The translations under genes were made by a program, and so were the position numbers. From Geobacillus sp. 46C-IIa (GTDB lineage: Bacteria > Bacillota > Bacilli > Bacillales > Anoxybacillaceae): a DNA stretch of 64,000 nucleotides. Of the stretch, positions 42,770 to 50,030 are shown piece after piece (position 1 is the stretch's first letter; each line of letters opens with the position of its first letter). The notes under the pieces were generated by a model that had not been told where the DNA came from, ran no database searches, and saw only the letters and a program-made list of their open reading frames with translations. The stretch lies in assembly GCF_014679505.1 (NCBI RefSeq), contig NZ_CP061474.1, positions 1,332,001 through 1,396,000 of the forward strand, given 5' to 3'.

Positions 42770-42985
42770 TCAGTTCGAGAAAAAAGCGGTTAAAAATTTC
42801 CGCGCATCCATCCGGCATTCCGTCTCGTTCTGGTCTCGCTCGAGTTCTTTCATGCGCTGGTGGATGTCCGCAAAATCAAACGGTCTTGGCGCGAAATGCT
42901 CAAACGTCGGGTTCGTGTAATCGGTCAGGCCGAGGGAAGAGAGGGGAAATGCCTGCAAGATGAGCCGACGGACATGCTGTTCCAT
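42770..42985 (-). CDS. small protein, unidentified (second of a coupled pair)
   Basis: 71 residues from the ATG at 42985, which overlaps the stop of the upstream mini-ORF as TGATG. The sequence looks genuine: MEQHVRRLILQAFPLSSLGL, then DYTNPTFEHFAPRPFDFADI and a charged helix to the end. No family is recognised. It could also be the second part of one protein of about 100 residues broken by a frameshift at 42985. It occupies the gap of about 520 bp between mupG and the aldo/keto reductase, on the opposite strand. Confidence 0.5.
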   Translation of the reverse strand: MEQHVRRLILQAFPLSSLGLTDYTNPTFEHFAPRPFDFADIHQRMKELERDQNETECRMDARKFLTAFFSN

Positions 42986-43068
42986 CAATGGTGCTTCTTT
43001 GCTCGTTTCCGCAGACGGCCGACGGATGCGGCGCGGTCTTCCACTGATCGTTTTGAATAGTCAGGCAA
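42985..43068 (-). CDS. 27-residue basic mini-ORF, coupled upstream partner
   Basis: TTG at 43066-43068 is preceded by AAAGGAA. The product (MPDYSKRSVEDRAASVGRL, then RKRAKKHH) is very basic at its end. Its stop and the next start share bases in TGATG. Either a translation-coupling leader or the head of a frameshifted gene. Confidence 0.4.
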   Translation of the reverse strand: MPDYSKRSVEDRAASVGRLRKRAKKHH

Positions 43069-43153
43069 ATTCCTTTGCAAAGAAACAGCTGAGGATTATA
43101 ATGAGAGAGTAATCTATTTGGCATTGATTGCATTAAAGGGGAGGGGAAGGAAA

Positions 43154-44101
43154 ATGAAGTACCGAAAACTCGGCCGCACCGGGCTTAAGGTGAGCGAAAT
43201 CAGTTTAGGCAGCTGGCTTACATATGGAAATTCCGTAGAAAAAGAAACCGCCATCCGCGTCATTGACAAAGCGTATGAGTTGGGCATCAATTCGTTTGAC
43301 ACGGCGAATGTGTATGCGCGCGGGGAAGCGGAAAACATCGTCGGCGAGGCGCTCCGCAAATACCCGCGCGAGTCGTACGTCTTGGCAACGAAAGTGTTTT
43401 GGCCGATGGGCGACGGCCCGAACGACCGCGGTCTATCGCGCAAGCATGTGTTTGAGCAGCTCCATGCGAGCTTAAAGCGGCTGCAACTGGATTATGTCGA
43501 TATCTACTACTGCCACCGCTATGACAAAGAGACGCCGGTCGATGAAACGCTGCGCACGATCGACGACCTCGTCCGTCAAGGAAAAGTGCTCTATGTGGGC
43601 GTCAGCGAATGGACAGCCCAGCAAATTCAAGAAGCGCTCGGCACCGCCGACCGCTATTTGCTCGACCGAGTCGTCGTCAACCAGCCGCAATACAACATGT
43701 TCCACCGCTACATCGAAAAAGAAGTCATTCCGGTGTGCGAACAAAACGGCATCAGCCAAATCGTTTTCTCGCCGCTCGCTCAAGGGGTGCTGACCGGCAA
43801 ATACAAACGAGGGCAAGCGTTGCCAGCTGACAGCCGCGCCGCCGATCCGAAAGCGAACACGTTCATCCAAGGATTGCTCAATGACGAAGTGTTAATGAAA
43901 GTGGAACAGCTCGAAAAAGTTGCTGCTGAGCTCGGCATTACGTTATCGCAGCTTGCTCTCGCCTGGGTATTGCGCCAGCCGAACGTTGCCAGCGCCTTAA
44001 TCGGCGCCAGCCGCCCGGAACAAGTGGAAGAAAACGTCAAGGCGGTCGATGTTGCGTTAAGCGAAGAGGTGCTGGAGAAAATTGAGGGGATTTTAGCGTA
44101 A
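43154..44101 (+). CDS. aldo/keto reductase (voltage-gated K+ channel beta-type)
   Basis: 315 residues, ATG 43154 behind AAAGGGGAGGGGAAGGAAA. It is a TIM barrel with the AKR tetrad: Asp and Tyr in FDTANVYARGEAE near residue 50, Lys in VLATKVF near residue 80 and His in YYCHRYDKETP near residue 117. NADPH-binding GVLTGKY and GASRPEQVEENV follow. It resembles the YhdN/Kv-beta-like group, with unknown substrate. The last 111 bp (43991-44101) recur perfectly at 63166-63276, which marks this gene's 3' end as the border of the island that follows. Confidence 0.87.
   Translation: MKYRKLGRTGLKVSEISLGSWLTYGNSVEKETAIRVIDKAYELGINSFDTANVYARGEAENIVGEALRKYPRESYVLATKVFWPMGDGPNDRGLSRKHVFEQLHASLKRLQLDYVDIYYCHRYDKETPVDETLRTIDDLVRQGKVLYVGVSEWTAQQIQEALGTADRYLLDRVVVNQPQYNMFHRYIEKEVIPVCEQNGISQIVFSPLAQGVLTGKYKRGQALPADSRAADPKANTFIQGLLNDEVLMKVEQLEKVAAELGITLSQLALAWVLRQPNVASALIGASRPEQVEENVKAVDVALSEEVLEKIEGILA
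43991..44101 (+). repeat. 111-bp direct repeat, left copy (3' end of the aldo/keto reductase gene)
   Basis: It runs from AGCGCCTTAATCGGCGCC to the stop codon and is identical, base for base, to 63166-63276. The likeness ends exactly after the stop codon on one side and before AGCG on the other. Confidence 0.95.
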
Positions 44102-44127
44102 AAGGGGACTATAAGAAAAAATTAGGG

Positions 44128-44172
44128 CCATCCTTTCGAAGACATAGTGTATTCGAAAGGATGGTATTTTTT
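44128..44172 (+). terminator. terminator at the left edge of the island
   Basis: CCATCCTTTCGAA (44128-44140) pairs perfectly with TTCGAAAGGATGG (44152-44164) and is followed by TATTTTTTAT. It ends aldo/keto reductase transcription and shields the island promoter. Confidence 0.9.
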
Positions 44173-44315
44173 ATGGTTATGGATATAAGTTAAGGAGGGC
44201 GGCCTATTTTAAAAGGCGAGTTTATGTCCTCCTTCAGTTTGATCCTAATAAACTTAGAACGAGACTTATAACCAAATGCCCCATATAAGTGGGAGGGGAA
44301 AAATCCACTTTTCTA

Positions 44316-44344
44316 TTGACTATTCGGAAAGTTTAAATTAATAT
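44316..44344 (+). promoter_or_regulatory. promoter of the TRAP/sugar-acid operon
   Basis: TTGACT at 44316-44321, a 17-bp spacer and TAATAT at 44339-44344. A leader of about 250 bases, very AT-rich, follows before the first gene, and carries two IclR-type palindromes and a cre-like site. Confidence 0.6.
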
Positions 44345-44382
44345 AAAAATAACAAATCGAATGTACTACATTAAAAAATATA

Positions 44383-44399
44383 GTTTTATAATATAAAAC
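44383..44399 (+). promoter_or_regulatory. candidate IclR operator 1
   Basis: GTTTTATAATATAAAAC, a palindrome of GTTTTA-N5-TAAAAC form, lies just downstream of the promoter. The longer palindrome around it (AATATA on the left and TATATT on the right) is also symmetric. Confidence 0.6.
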
Positions 44400-44432
44400 T
44401 ATATTGTTTTTTTATATGATTTTTAAAACCTT

Positions 44433-44449
44433 GTTTTACTATATAAAAC
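44433..44449 (+). promoter_or_regulatory. candidate IclR operator 2
   Basis: GTTTTACTATATAAAAC, exactly 50 bp downstream of operator 1 (about five helical turns), so both would face the same side of the helix. Confidence 0.55.
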
Positions 44450-44521
44450 CATTGAACTGTACTTATGTCCGCTTGAACAGTCTCCTTTCCATTGCTGCGG
44501 AAGTCGTAAAAAACCATATTT

Positions 44522-44535
44522 TGAAAGCGCTTAAA
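44522..44535 (+). promoter_or_regulatory. cre-like catabolite control site
   Basis: TGAAAGCGCTTAAA fits the CcpA consensus TGWNANCGNTNWCA with one mismatch. It lies between the promoter and the first gene, where CcpA would act as a roadblock. Confidence 0.45.
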
Positions 44536-44603
44536 ATCAACTTTTTCCTGTGGGCTAGCTTTAAATTTTATATAAAAACAAGTTGCAAAGGAGTTGGTAG
44601 TTA

Positions 44604-45635
44604 GTGAAAAGGATGGCAATTTTCTCTCTATTTTTCGCTTTACTGTTTGTGCTGCTCTCAGGCTGCGGAAGTTCAGAAACAAATTCGTCATCCGGAAACG
44701 GAAAATCAGGTGGAGCTAGGGTGATCAAAGTAGCCAACTATTTTGCCGAAACCCACCCACAAAATGTCGCCTTGCGTGAAAAGTTTAAAAAAATAGTTGA
44801 GGAAAAATCCAACGGAAGCCTCAAAGTTGAGATTTACCCTAACAGCGCTTTAGGGGCAGAGCAGGAGTTTTACAATGGTGTTCGCAATGGCACGATTGAA
44901 ATGGGGATTCCGGGATTGATTATGCAAAATGATATACCGAAAATGGGGGTTCCAGAATGGCCGTTCTTATTTAAAGATTTTGAACATGTAAAGAAAGTGC
45001 TGAACGGCCCGGTCGGAAAGGAAATCACTGCAGAGCTGGAGACAAAACATGGCGTTGTTCCGCTCGCGTGGAGTGCAAACGGATTCCGGATGTTTTCATC
45101 TAATAGAACGATTGACTCAATCGATGATTTTAAAGGATTACGCCTGCGAATGCCAAACATCCCGAATTATATTACGATTGGGAAACTTCTAGGAGCAAAC
45201 GTCACCCCGCTGCCGATTTCGGAGGTTTTCACCGCCTTAGAGCAAAAGGTAGTAGATGGACAGGATAATCCAATCGCTACATTACGAGCCTCGGGTTGGT
45301 ATGAAGTCCAAACAGATGTATTAGAGTCGAAGCATATGTTTAGCCCGAATGTGTATGTGGTCAATAAAAAGTTTTGGGATAGTCTGACCGACGAGCAACG
45401 GAAAATCATTCAAGGAGCAGCCAAAGAGGCGGCAAATTATGAATTTGAGTTGATGGAAAAAAGCTACGAAGAAGATAAGAAGTTTTTGCAAGAGCATGGC
45501 ATTAAATTCACGACCCCTAGTAGCGAATTCGAGAAACAAATGGAAGAGGCCGTACAACCGCTGTATGATGAGTTGTTCAAGAAGTACGATTGGGCTGAAG
45601 ATTTATATAAGAGAATTAAAGCAGAGGCGAAATAA
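44604..45635 (+). CDS. TRAP transporter substrate-binding lipoprotein (DctP type), first
   Basis: 343 residues from GTG 44604 (AAAGGAG nine bases before). The signal peptide ends in lipobox LLSGC near residue 22. The DctP fold is seen in AETHPQNVALREKFKK, GLRLRMPNIPNYI holding the conserved carboxylate-binding Arg, PLPISEVFTALEQKVVDGQDNP and VYVVNKKFWDSL. TRAP binding proteins capture organic acids; with the enzymes downstream, the ligand should be a sugar acid. It starts the operon, 21-30 bp before the small permease. Confidence 0.87.
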   Translation: MKRMAIFSLFFALLFVLLSGCGSSETNSSSGNGKSGGARVIKVANYFAETHPQNVALREKFKKIVEEKSNGSLKVEIYPNSALGAEQEFYNGVRNGTIEMGIPGLIMQNDIPKMGVPEWPFLFKDFEHVKKVLNGPVGKEITAELETKHGVVPLAWSANGFRMFSSNRTIDSIDDFKGLRLRMPNIPNYITIGKLLGANVTPLPISEVFTALEQKVVDGQDNPIATLRASGWYEVQTDVLESKHMFSPNVYVVNKKFWDSLTDEQRKIIQGAAKEAANYEFELMEKSYEEDKKFLQEHGIKFTTPSSEFEKQMEEAVQPLYDELFKKYDWAEDLYKRIKAEAK

Positions 45636-45664
45636 ACTAAGCTAGAGTCAAAAGGGTGATTGAA

Positions 45665-46252
45665 TTGTTGAGAAGGATTGGGAAGCTCTTGGATACAACT
45701 TTGAATGTACTGATGGCGGCAACGCTTGCCCTCATGTGTATTTTAGTATTCGGCAACGTCGTGTTGCGCTATGGATTTAACTCCGGCATTACGTGGTCGG
45801 AAGAAATGTCTCGCTTCCTCTTTATTTGGATGTCGTTTTTCGGGGCCATTGGCGCCCTGAAGGACAACGACCATTTAGGCGTCGATACGCTGCTTAGGAA
45901 ACTGCCGCCCCGCGCCAAGCAGATGGTTTTTGTTATCAGCAACGTCATTGTGCTTTACGTGCTCTACCTGCTTCTTGATGGGAGCTGGAAAATTACGCTT
46001 AGCAGCATCGGAAGCCGGGCCCCGGCGACTGGGCTGCCGATGGCGTTTATTTATGGAACCGGGCTTGTTGTGAGCATCGGCATGGGCATCATTGTCTTGT
46101 TTCATATCTATCAAGCTCTCTTTCGTCCGGGTGCGATTGATGAGCTGACGAAAATGAAAGAGTCGGAAGAAGAGCTCATCGCCGTTGCTCACAGTGAAGA
46201 AACAGAGGCGCCGCAGGAACGGAAACAGGGCGTCGTCGGAGGTGAGAGGTAG
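45665..46252 (+). CDS. TRAP transporter small permease (DctQ type)
   Basis: 195 residues from TTG 45665, eight bases after AAAAGGGTG; the GTG at 45656 belongs to that site. Four membrane segments, with the motif GITWSEEMSRFLFIWMSFFGA near residue 42 that defines DctQ proteins. The last 50 residues are acidic and cytoplasmic. The stop is followed directly by the start of the large permease. Confidence 0.87.
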   Translation: MLRRIGKLLDTTLNVLMAATLALMCILVFGNVVLRYGFNSGITWSEEMSRFLFIWMSFFGAIGALKDNDHLGVDTLLRKLPPRAKQMVFVISNVIVLYVLYLLLDGSWKITLSSIGSRAPATGLPMAFIYGTGLVVSIGMGIIVLFHIYQALFRPGAIDELTKMKESEEELIAVAHSEETEAPQERKQGVVGGER

Positions 46253-47536
46253 ATGGCGTTGGTGGTGTTTGTCGGATCGCTGCTTGGTGTGATGGCGCTT
46301 GGGATGCCGATCGCGTTCGCGCTGCTTGTGAGCGGGGTCGCTCTCATGTTTTACTTAAATATTTTTGATACGCAAATCATCGCGCAAAATTTAATCAGCG
46401 GGGCGGACAGCTTTCCATTGATGGCCATTCCGTTCTTTATTCTCGCTGGGGAGCTGATGAACGCCGGGGGCATTTCAAGGCGGATCATCCGCTTTGCCTT
46501 GGCGCTTGTCGGCCACATCCGCGGCGGGCTGGGGTATGTCGCCATTATCGCCAGCATTTTGTTTGCCGGCCTGTCTGGTTCAGCGGTGGCTGATACAGCG
46601 GCGCTCGGGGCGATTCTCATCCCGATGATGGTCAAAGCTGGATACAACCGCAACCGTTCGACGGGTCTCATTGCCGCAGGCGGCATCATTGCTCCGATCA
46701 TTCCGCCGAGCATTCCGATGATTCTTTTCGGGGTCACAAGCGGGGTGTCGATCACGAAACTGTTTATGGCCGGCATCGTTCCGGGCATTTTGCTTGGAAT
46801 CACGTTGGCGGTTTGCTGGTGGTGGGTGACTCGAAAAGATCAAGTGGACGTCCTTCCACGCCAGTCGGCGAAAGACATTTGGCGGGCGACCCGCGAGGCG
46901 TTTTGGGCGCTGTTGTTGCCAGCGATTATTGTCGGTGGGCTGCGCGGAGGAGTGTTTACGCCGACGGAGGCCGCGGTGGTGGCCGCGTTTTACGCCTTGT
47001 TTGTCGGTTTGTGCATTTACCGCGAACTAAAAGTCCGCGATTTGTTCCACGTGCTCGTGGCGGCGTCGAAAACGACGAGTGTCGTCATGTTTTTGGTGGC
47101 GGCGGCCATGGTGTCCGCATGGTTGATCACTGTCGCCAACATTCCGGCCATTGTCACGGATGTGCTGGCGCCGTTTATAGATCATCCGTTGATGCTTTTG
47201 TTGGCCATTAATGCATTGGTGCTGTTGGTCGGGACGGCGATGGATTTGACGCCGACGGTGCTCATCTTGACTCCGGTGTTAATGCCCATTATTGAAAAAG
47301 CAGGGATCGATCCGGTGTACTTCGGGGTGCTGTTTATTCTAAACAACTGCATCGGGCTGCTCACCCCGCCGGTCGGCACGGTGCTAAACGTCGCTTGCGG
47401 AGTCGGGAAAATCGGGATGGAAGACATCATGAAAGGGATTTGGCCGTTCTTATTGGCGGAAGTGTTGGTTTTGTTGCTGCTGATTTTGTTTCCGTCCCTT
47501 GTCACCGTGCCGCTTGGGTGGTTTGTGGGCAATTGA
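46253..47536 (+). CDS. TRAP transporter large permease (DctM type)
   Basis: 427 residues, ATG 46253 directly after the DctQ stop, with GGAGGTGAGAG as ribosome site. About twelve to thirteen membrane segments. Typical blocks are PFFILAGELMNAGGISRRI, GSAVADTAALGAILIPMMVKAGY, IPPSIPMILFGV and GVFTPTEAAVVAAFYAL. It is the sodium-driven channel of the TRAP system. A second binding protein follows 38 bp later. Confidence 0.92.
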   Translation: MALVVFVGSLLGVMALGMPIAFALLVSGVALMFYLNIFDTQIIAQNLISGADSFPLMAIPFFILAGELMNAGGISRRIIRFALALVGHIRGGLGYVAIIASILFAGLSGSAVADTAALGAILIPMMVKAGYNRNRSTGLIAAGGIIAPIIPPSIPMILFGVTSGVSITKLFMAGIVPGILLGITLAVCWWWVTRKDQVDVLPRQSAKDIWRATREAFWALLLPAIIVGGLRGGVFTPTEAAVVAAFYALFVGLCIYRELKVRDLFHVLVAASKTTSVVMFLVAAAMVSAWLITVANIPAIVTDVLAPFIDHPLMLLLAINALVLLVGTAMDLTPTVLILTPVLMPIIEKAGIDPVYFGVLFILNNCIGLLTPPVGTVLNVACGVGKIGMEDIMKGIWPFLLAEVLVLLLLILFPSLVTVPLGWFVGN

Positions 47537-47573
47537 TAAACGTCACTTATAACTAGAAGGGGTTGTGAAATCG

Positions 47574-48632
47574 ATGAAAAAGAGGATTGTACTCAGAAAG
47601 ATGATGGCTGGCTGTGTGGCTATAGGCTTGCTTTTCCTAACTGCCTGCAGCCCGGAAACGACCCAGGGGGGAGATGCAGCTAAAGGCGAGGCGAAGGGGA
47701 TTCAGCAACGGGTGATTAAAGCAGGCATTGGCTTAAACGAAGATCACCCTCAGGGACAAGGGTTGCTTAAATTCAAAGAAATTGTGGAAGAAAAAAGCGG
47801 CGGAAAAATGAAAGTCCAAACGTACTTTAGTGCCACTTTGGGCGATGATTTAAAAATGACCGAAGCGCTTCAAGCCGGCACGCAAGAAATTACGATTCCT
47901 TCGACTTCGCCGCTCGTTGGGATGATTAAGGAATTTGGCATTTTCGATTTTCCGTTTCTCTTTAATACGGCCGAAGAAGCGGATGCCATTTTAGACGGGC
48001 CGATAGGCAAAAAACTGTTGGAGAAGCTGCCGAAACACGGGCTGATAGGGCTTGGCTATTGGGAAAACGGATTTCGTCATGTAACGAATAACAAACGTGC
48101 CATCGAGACAGCGGATGACTTTAAAGGACTGAAATTACGGACGATGCAAAACGAAGTGCATATTGATGCATTTAAAGCGCTTGGCGCCAATCCGACGCCA
48201 ATGCCTTTCTCGGAAGTGTTCACCGCACTGGAAAGCCATACGATTGATGGCCAAGAAAATCCGTTGGCGACGATTAAGTCGAACAAGTTTTACGAAGTGC
48301 AAAAACATTTAAGCTTGACCAAACATGTTTATACCCCGTTTGTGTTCCTTGTCAGCAAGAAGTTCTGGGATACGCTGTCACCTGAAGAACAAAAGATTTT
48401 GCAAGATGCTGCGATCGAAGCCGGGAAATATCAACGGCAGCTGAGCCGTGAAGAGGATCAAAAGGCATTGGATGAGTTGAAGAAGACCGGCGTGAAAATT
48501 AATGAAGTCAGCGATCAAGAACGCCAAAAAATGGCTGAGATCATTCGACCTGTCGTTGAAAAATATGCGAAAGAATTCGGCGAAGATCTTGTAAACGAAC
48601 TATATAGTGAGTTGGATAAAATCCGTCAGTGA
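47574..48632 (+). CDS. TRAP transporter substrate-binding lipoprotein (DctP type), second
   Basis: 352 residues. The start is ATG 47574 (AAGGGGTTG upstream), the GTG at 47565 being less likely. Lipobox FLTAC lies near residue 25. The fold marks are NEDHPQGQGLLKFKEIVEEK, GLKLRTMQNEVHIDAFKALGA with the conserved Arg, PMPFSEVFTALESHTIDGQENP and FVFLVSKKFWDTL. It is clearly distinct from the first DctP of this operon, so one membrane pair may serve two ligands, such as a hexonate and a pentonate. Confidence 0.87.
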   Translation: MKKRIVLRKMMAGCVAIGLLFLTACSPETTQGGDAAKGEAKGIQQRVIKAGIGLNEDHPQGQGLLKFKEIVEEKSGGKMKVQTYFSATLGDDLKMTEALQAGTQEITIPSTSPLVGMIKEFGIFDFPFLFNTAEEADAILDGPIGKKLLEKLPKHGLIGLGYWENGFRHVTNNKRAIETADDFKGLKLRTMQNEVHIDAFKALGANPTPMPFSEVFTALESHTIDGQENPLATIKSNKFYEVQKHLSLTKHVYTPFVFLVSKKFWDTLSPEEQKILQDAAIEAGKYQRQLSREEDQKALDELKKTGVKINEVSDQERQKMAEIIRPVVEKYAKEFGEDLVNELYSELDKIRQ

Positions 48633-48725
48633 AAAACAGTGAAGCCGGTGGTTGTTTGACTGGGAGGGGGCAATGGGCCGCATCCGCCCTCTTCCTTCCT
48701 AAATGCACCGGAGGTTAAGTGATCA

Positions 48726-50030
48726 ATGGGGAAATCGAGGGAAGAACAGATGAAAATGATGAATGAGATGCTCAAAAATATTCCCATTCCGAAAATGGTA
48801 AAGGTAAGGCAAAACTTTTACGCCCCGGAAATTCCTGATGTCCCTGAGGCGGTCCATCAAAGCATCAACCAGGCTGGCGTTCTCGGGCGAATTTCCCCTG
48901 GCGACCACGTTGCCATCGCTGTCGGGAGCCGCGGCATCGCCGACATAGCAATGATTGTCCGGGAAGTCGTAAGTGCAGTAAAGCGAGCAGGCGGCAACCC
49001 GTTTATCGTACCGGCAATGGGAAGCCATGGCGGAGCGACGGCGGAAGGACAGAAAGAAGTGTTGGCTCATTTGGGGGTGACAGAAGAGTTTGTCAAGGCA
49101 CCGATTCGTTCTAGCATGGATGTCGTTGAAGTCGGGAGGCTGGAAAACGGACTGCCGGTCTACATAGACAAATTGGCCTATGAGGCAGATAAAATTATCG
49201 TCGTTAATCGAGTAAAGCCTCATACGGCGTTTCGCGGACCGGTTGAAAGCGGATTGATGAAAATGATTACGATCGGCCTCGGAAAACAAAAAGGAGCGGA
49301 AGCGGCTCATCAGTACAGTTTCAAATACATGGCCCGTCATGTGGTGGACATGGCGAAAATTGTGATTGAACGGGCACCGATTATTTTTGGCGTCGCAGTG
49401 TTAGAGAATGCGTATGACCGTCCTGCCAAAATAGTAACGGTGCCAGCCGAGCAGTTTGAAACGGCAGAGCCTGAACTGCTCATTGAGGCAAAGTCGCTCA
49501 TGCCGAGAATTATGTTTAACCCGATTGATGTGCTTGTCGTCGATGAAATCGGAAAGGATATTTCCGGGGATGGAATGGATCCAAACATTACGGGTCGGTA
49601 TGCGACCCCTTATGCAAGCGGCGGTCCGGATGTTGCACGGATCGTCGTGTTAGGGCTGTCGGAAAAAACAGATGGCAATGCCAATGGAATTGGCTTAGCC
49701 GATATAACAACGAAAAAAGTAAAAGAACAAATTATCTGGGAAAAAGGGTATGCAAATGCTCTGACAAGCACTGTCGTCTCTGTCGTTAAACTGCCTATGT
49801 TTTTAGAAACAGAAGAGCTGGCGGTGAAAGCGGCGATTAAAACATGCAATGCTTTTGATATCAAAAAAGTAAGAATGGTCAGAATCAAAAATACGTTGGC
49901 GCTTAGGGAGATTTGGATTTCCGAAAGTCTTTTAGATGAGGCGCACCAAACGGAGGGGATTGAGATTTTATCAGCGCCAATGGAGATGGATTTTTCAAGT
50001 GAAATAACATGGGGTGAGGGGGATTCGTAA
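48726..50030 (+). CDS. LarA-like (DUF2088) putative hydroxyacid racemase/epimerase
   Basis: 434 residues, ATG 48726 with GGAGG ten bases before. The N-terminal domain holds AVGSRGIADIAMIVREVV and PAMGSHGGATAEGQ; the middle holds RVKPHTAFRGPVESGLMKM. His and Lys at these places recall the nickel-pincer-nucleotide sites of lactate racemase and its homologues, some of which are racemases or epimerases of other 2-hydroxyacids, including sugar acids. It is coupled (TAATG) to the dehydratase gene, so a C2 epimerisation of an aldonate before dehydration is plausible. No larB, larC or larE gene for cofactor synthesis is in the window. Confidence 0.7.
   Translation: MGKSREEQMKMMNEMLKNIPIPKMVKVRQNFYAPEIPDVPEAVHQSINQAGVLGRISPGDHVAIAVGSRGIADIAMIVREVVSAVKRAGGNPFIVPAMGSHGGATAEGQKEVLAHLGVTEEFVKAPIRSSMDVVEVGRLENGLPVYIDKLAYEADKIIVVNRVKPHTAFRGPVESGLMKMITIGLGKQKGAEAAHQYSFKYMARHVVDMAKIVIERAPIIFGVAVLENAYDRPAKIVTVPAEQFETAEPELLIEAKSLMPRIMFNPIDVLVVDEIGKDISGDGMDPNITGRYATPYASGGPDVARIVVLGLSEKTDGNANGIGLADITTKKVKEQIIWEKGYANALTSTVVSVVKLPMFLETEELAVKAAIKTCNAFDIKKVRMVRIKNTLALREIWISESLLDEAHQTEGIEILSAPMEMDFSSEITWGEGDS

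Noticed and set aside
43991..44101. The 111-bp repeat as an integrase attachment site of the tRNA kind
   Set aside because: No integrase or excisionase gene lies within the island and the repeat is longer than typical att cores; homologous recombination explains it more simply, though a lost integrase cannot be ruled out.
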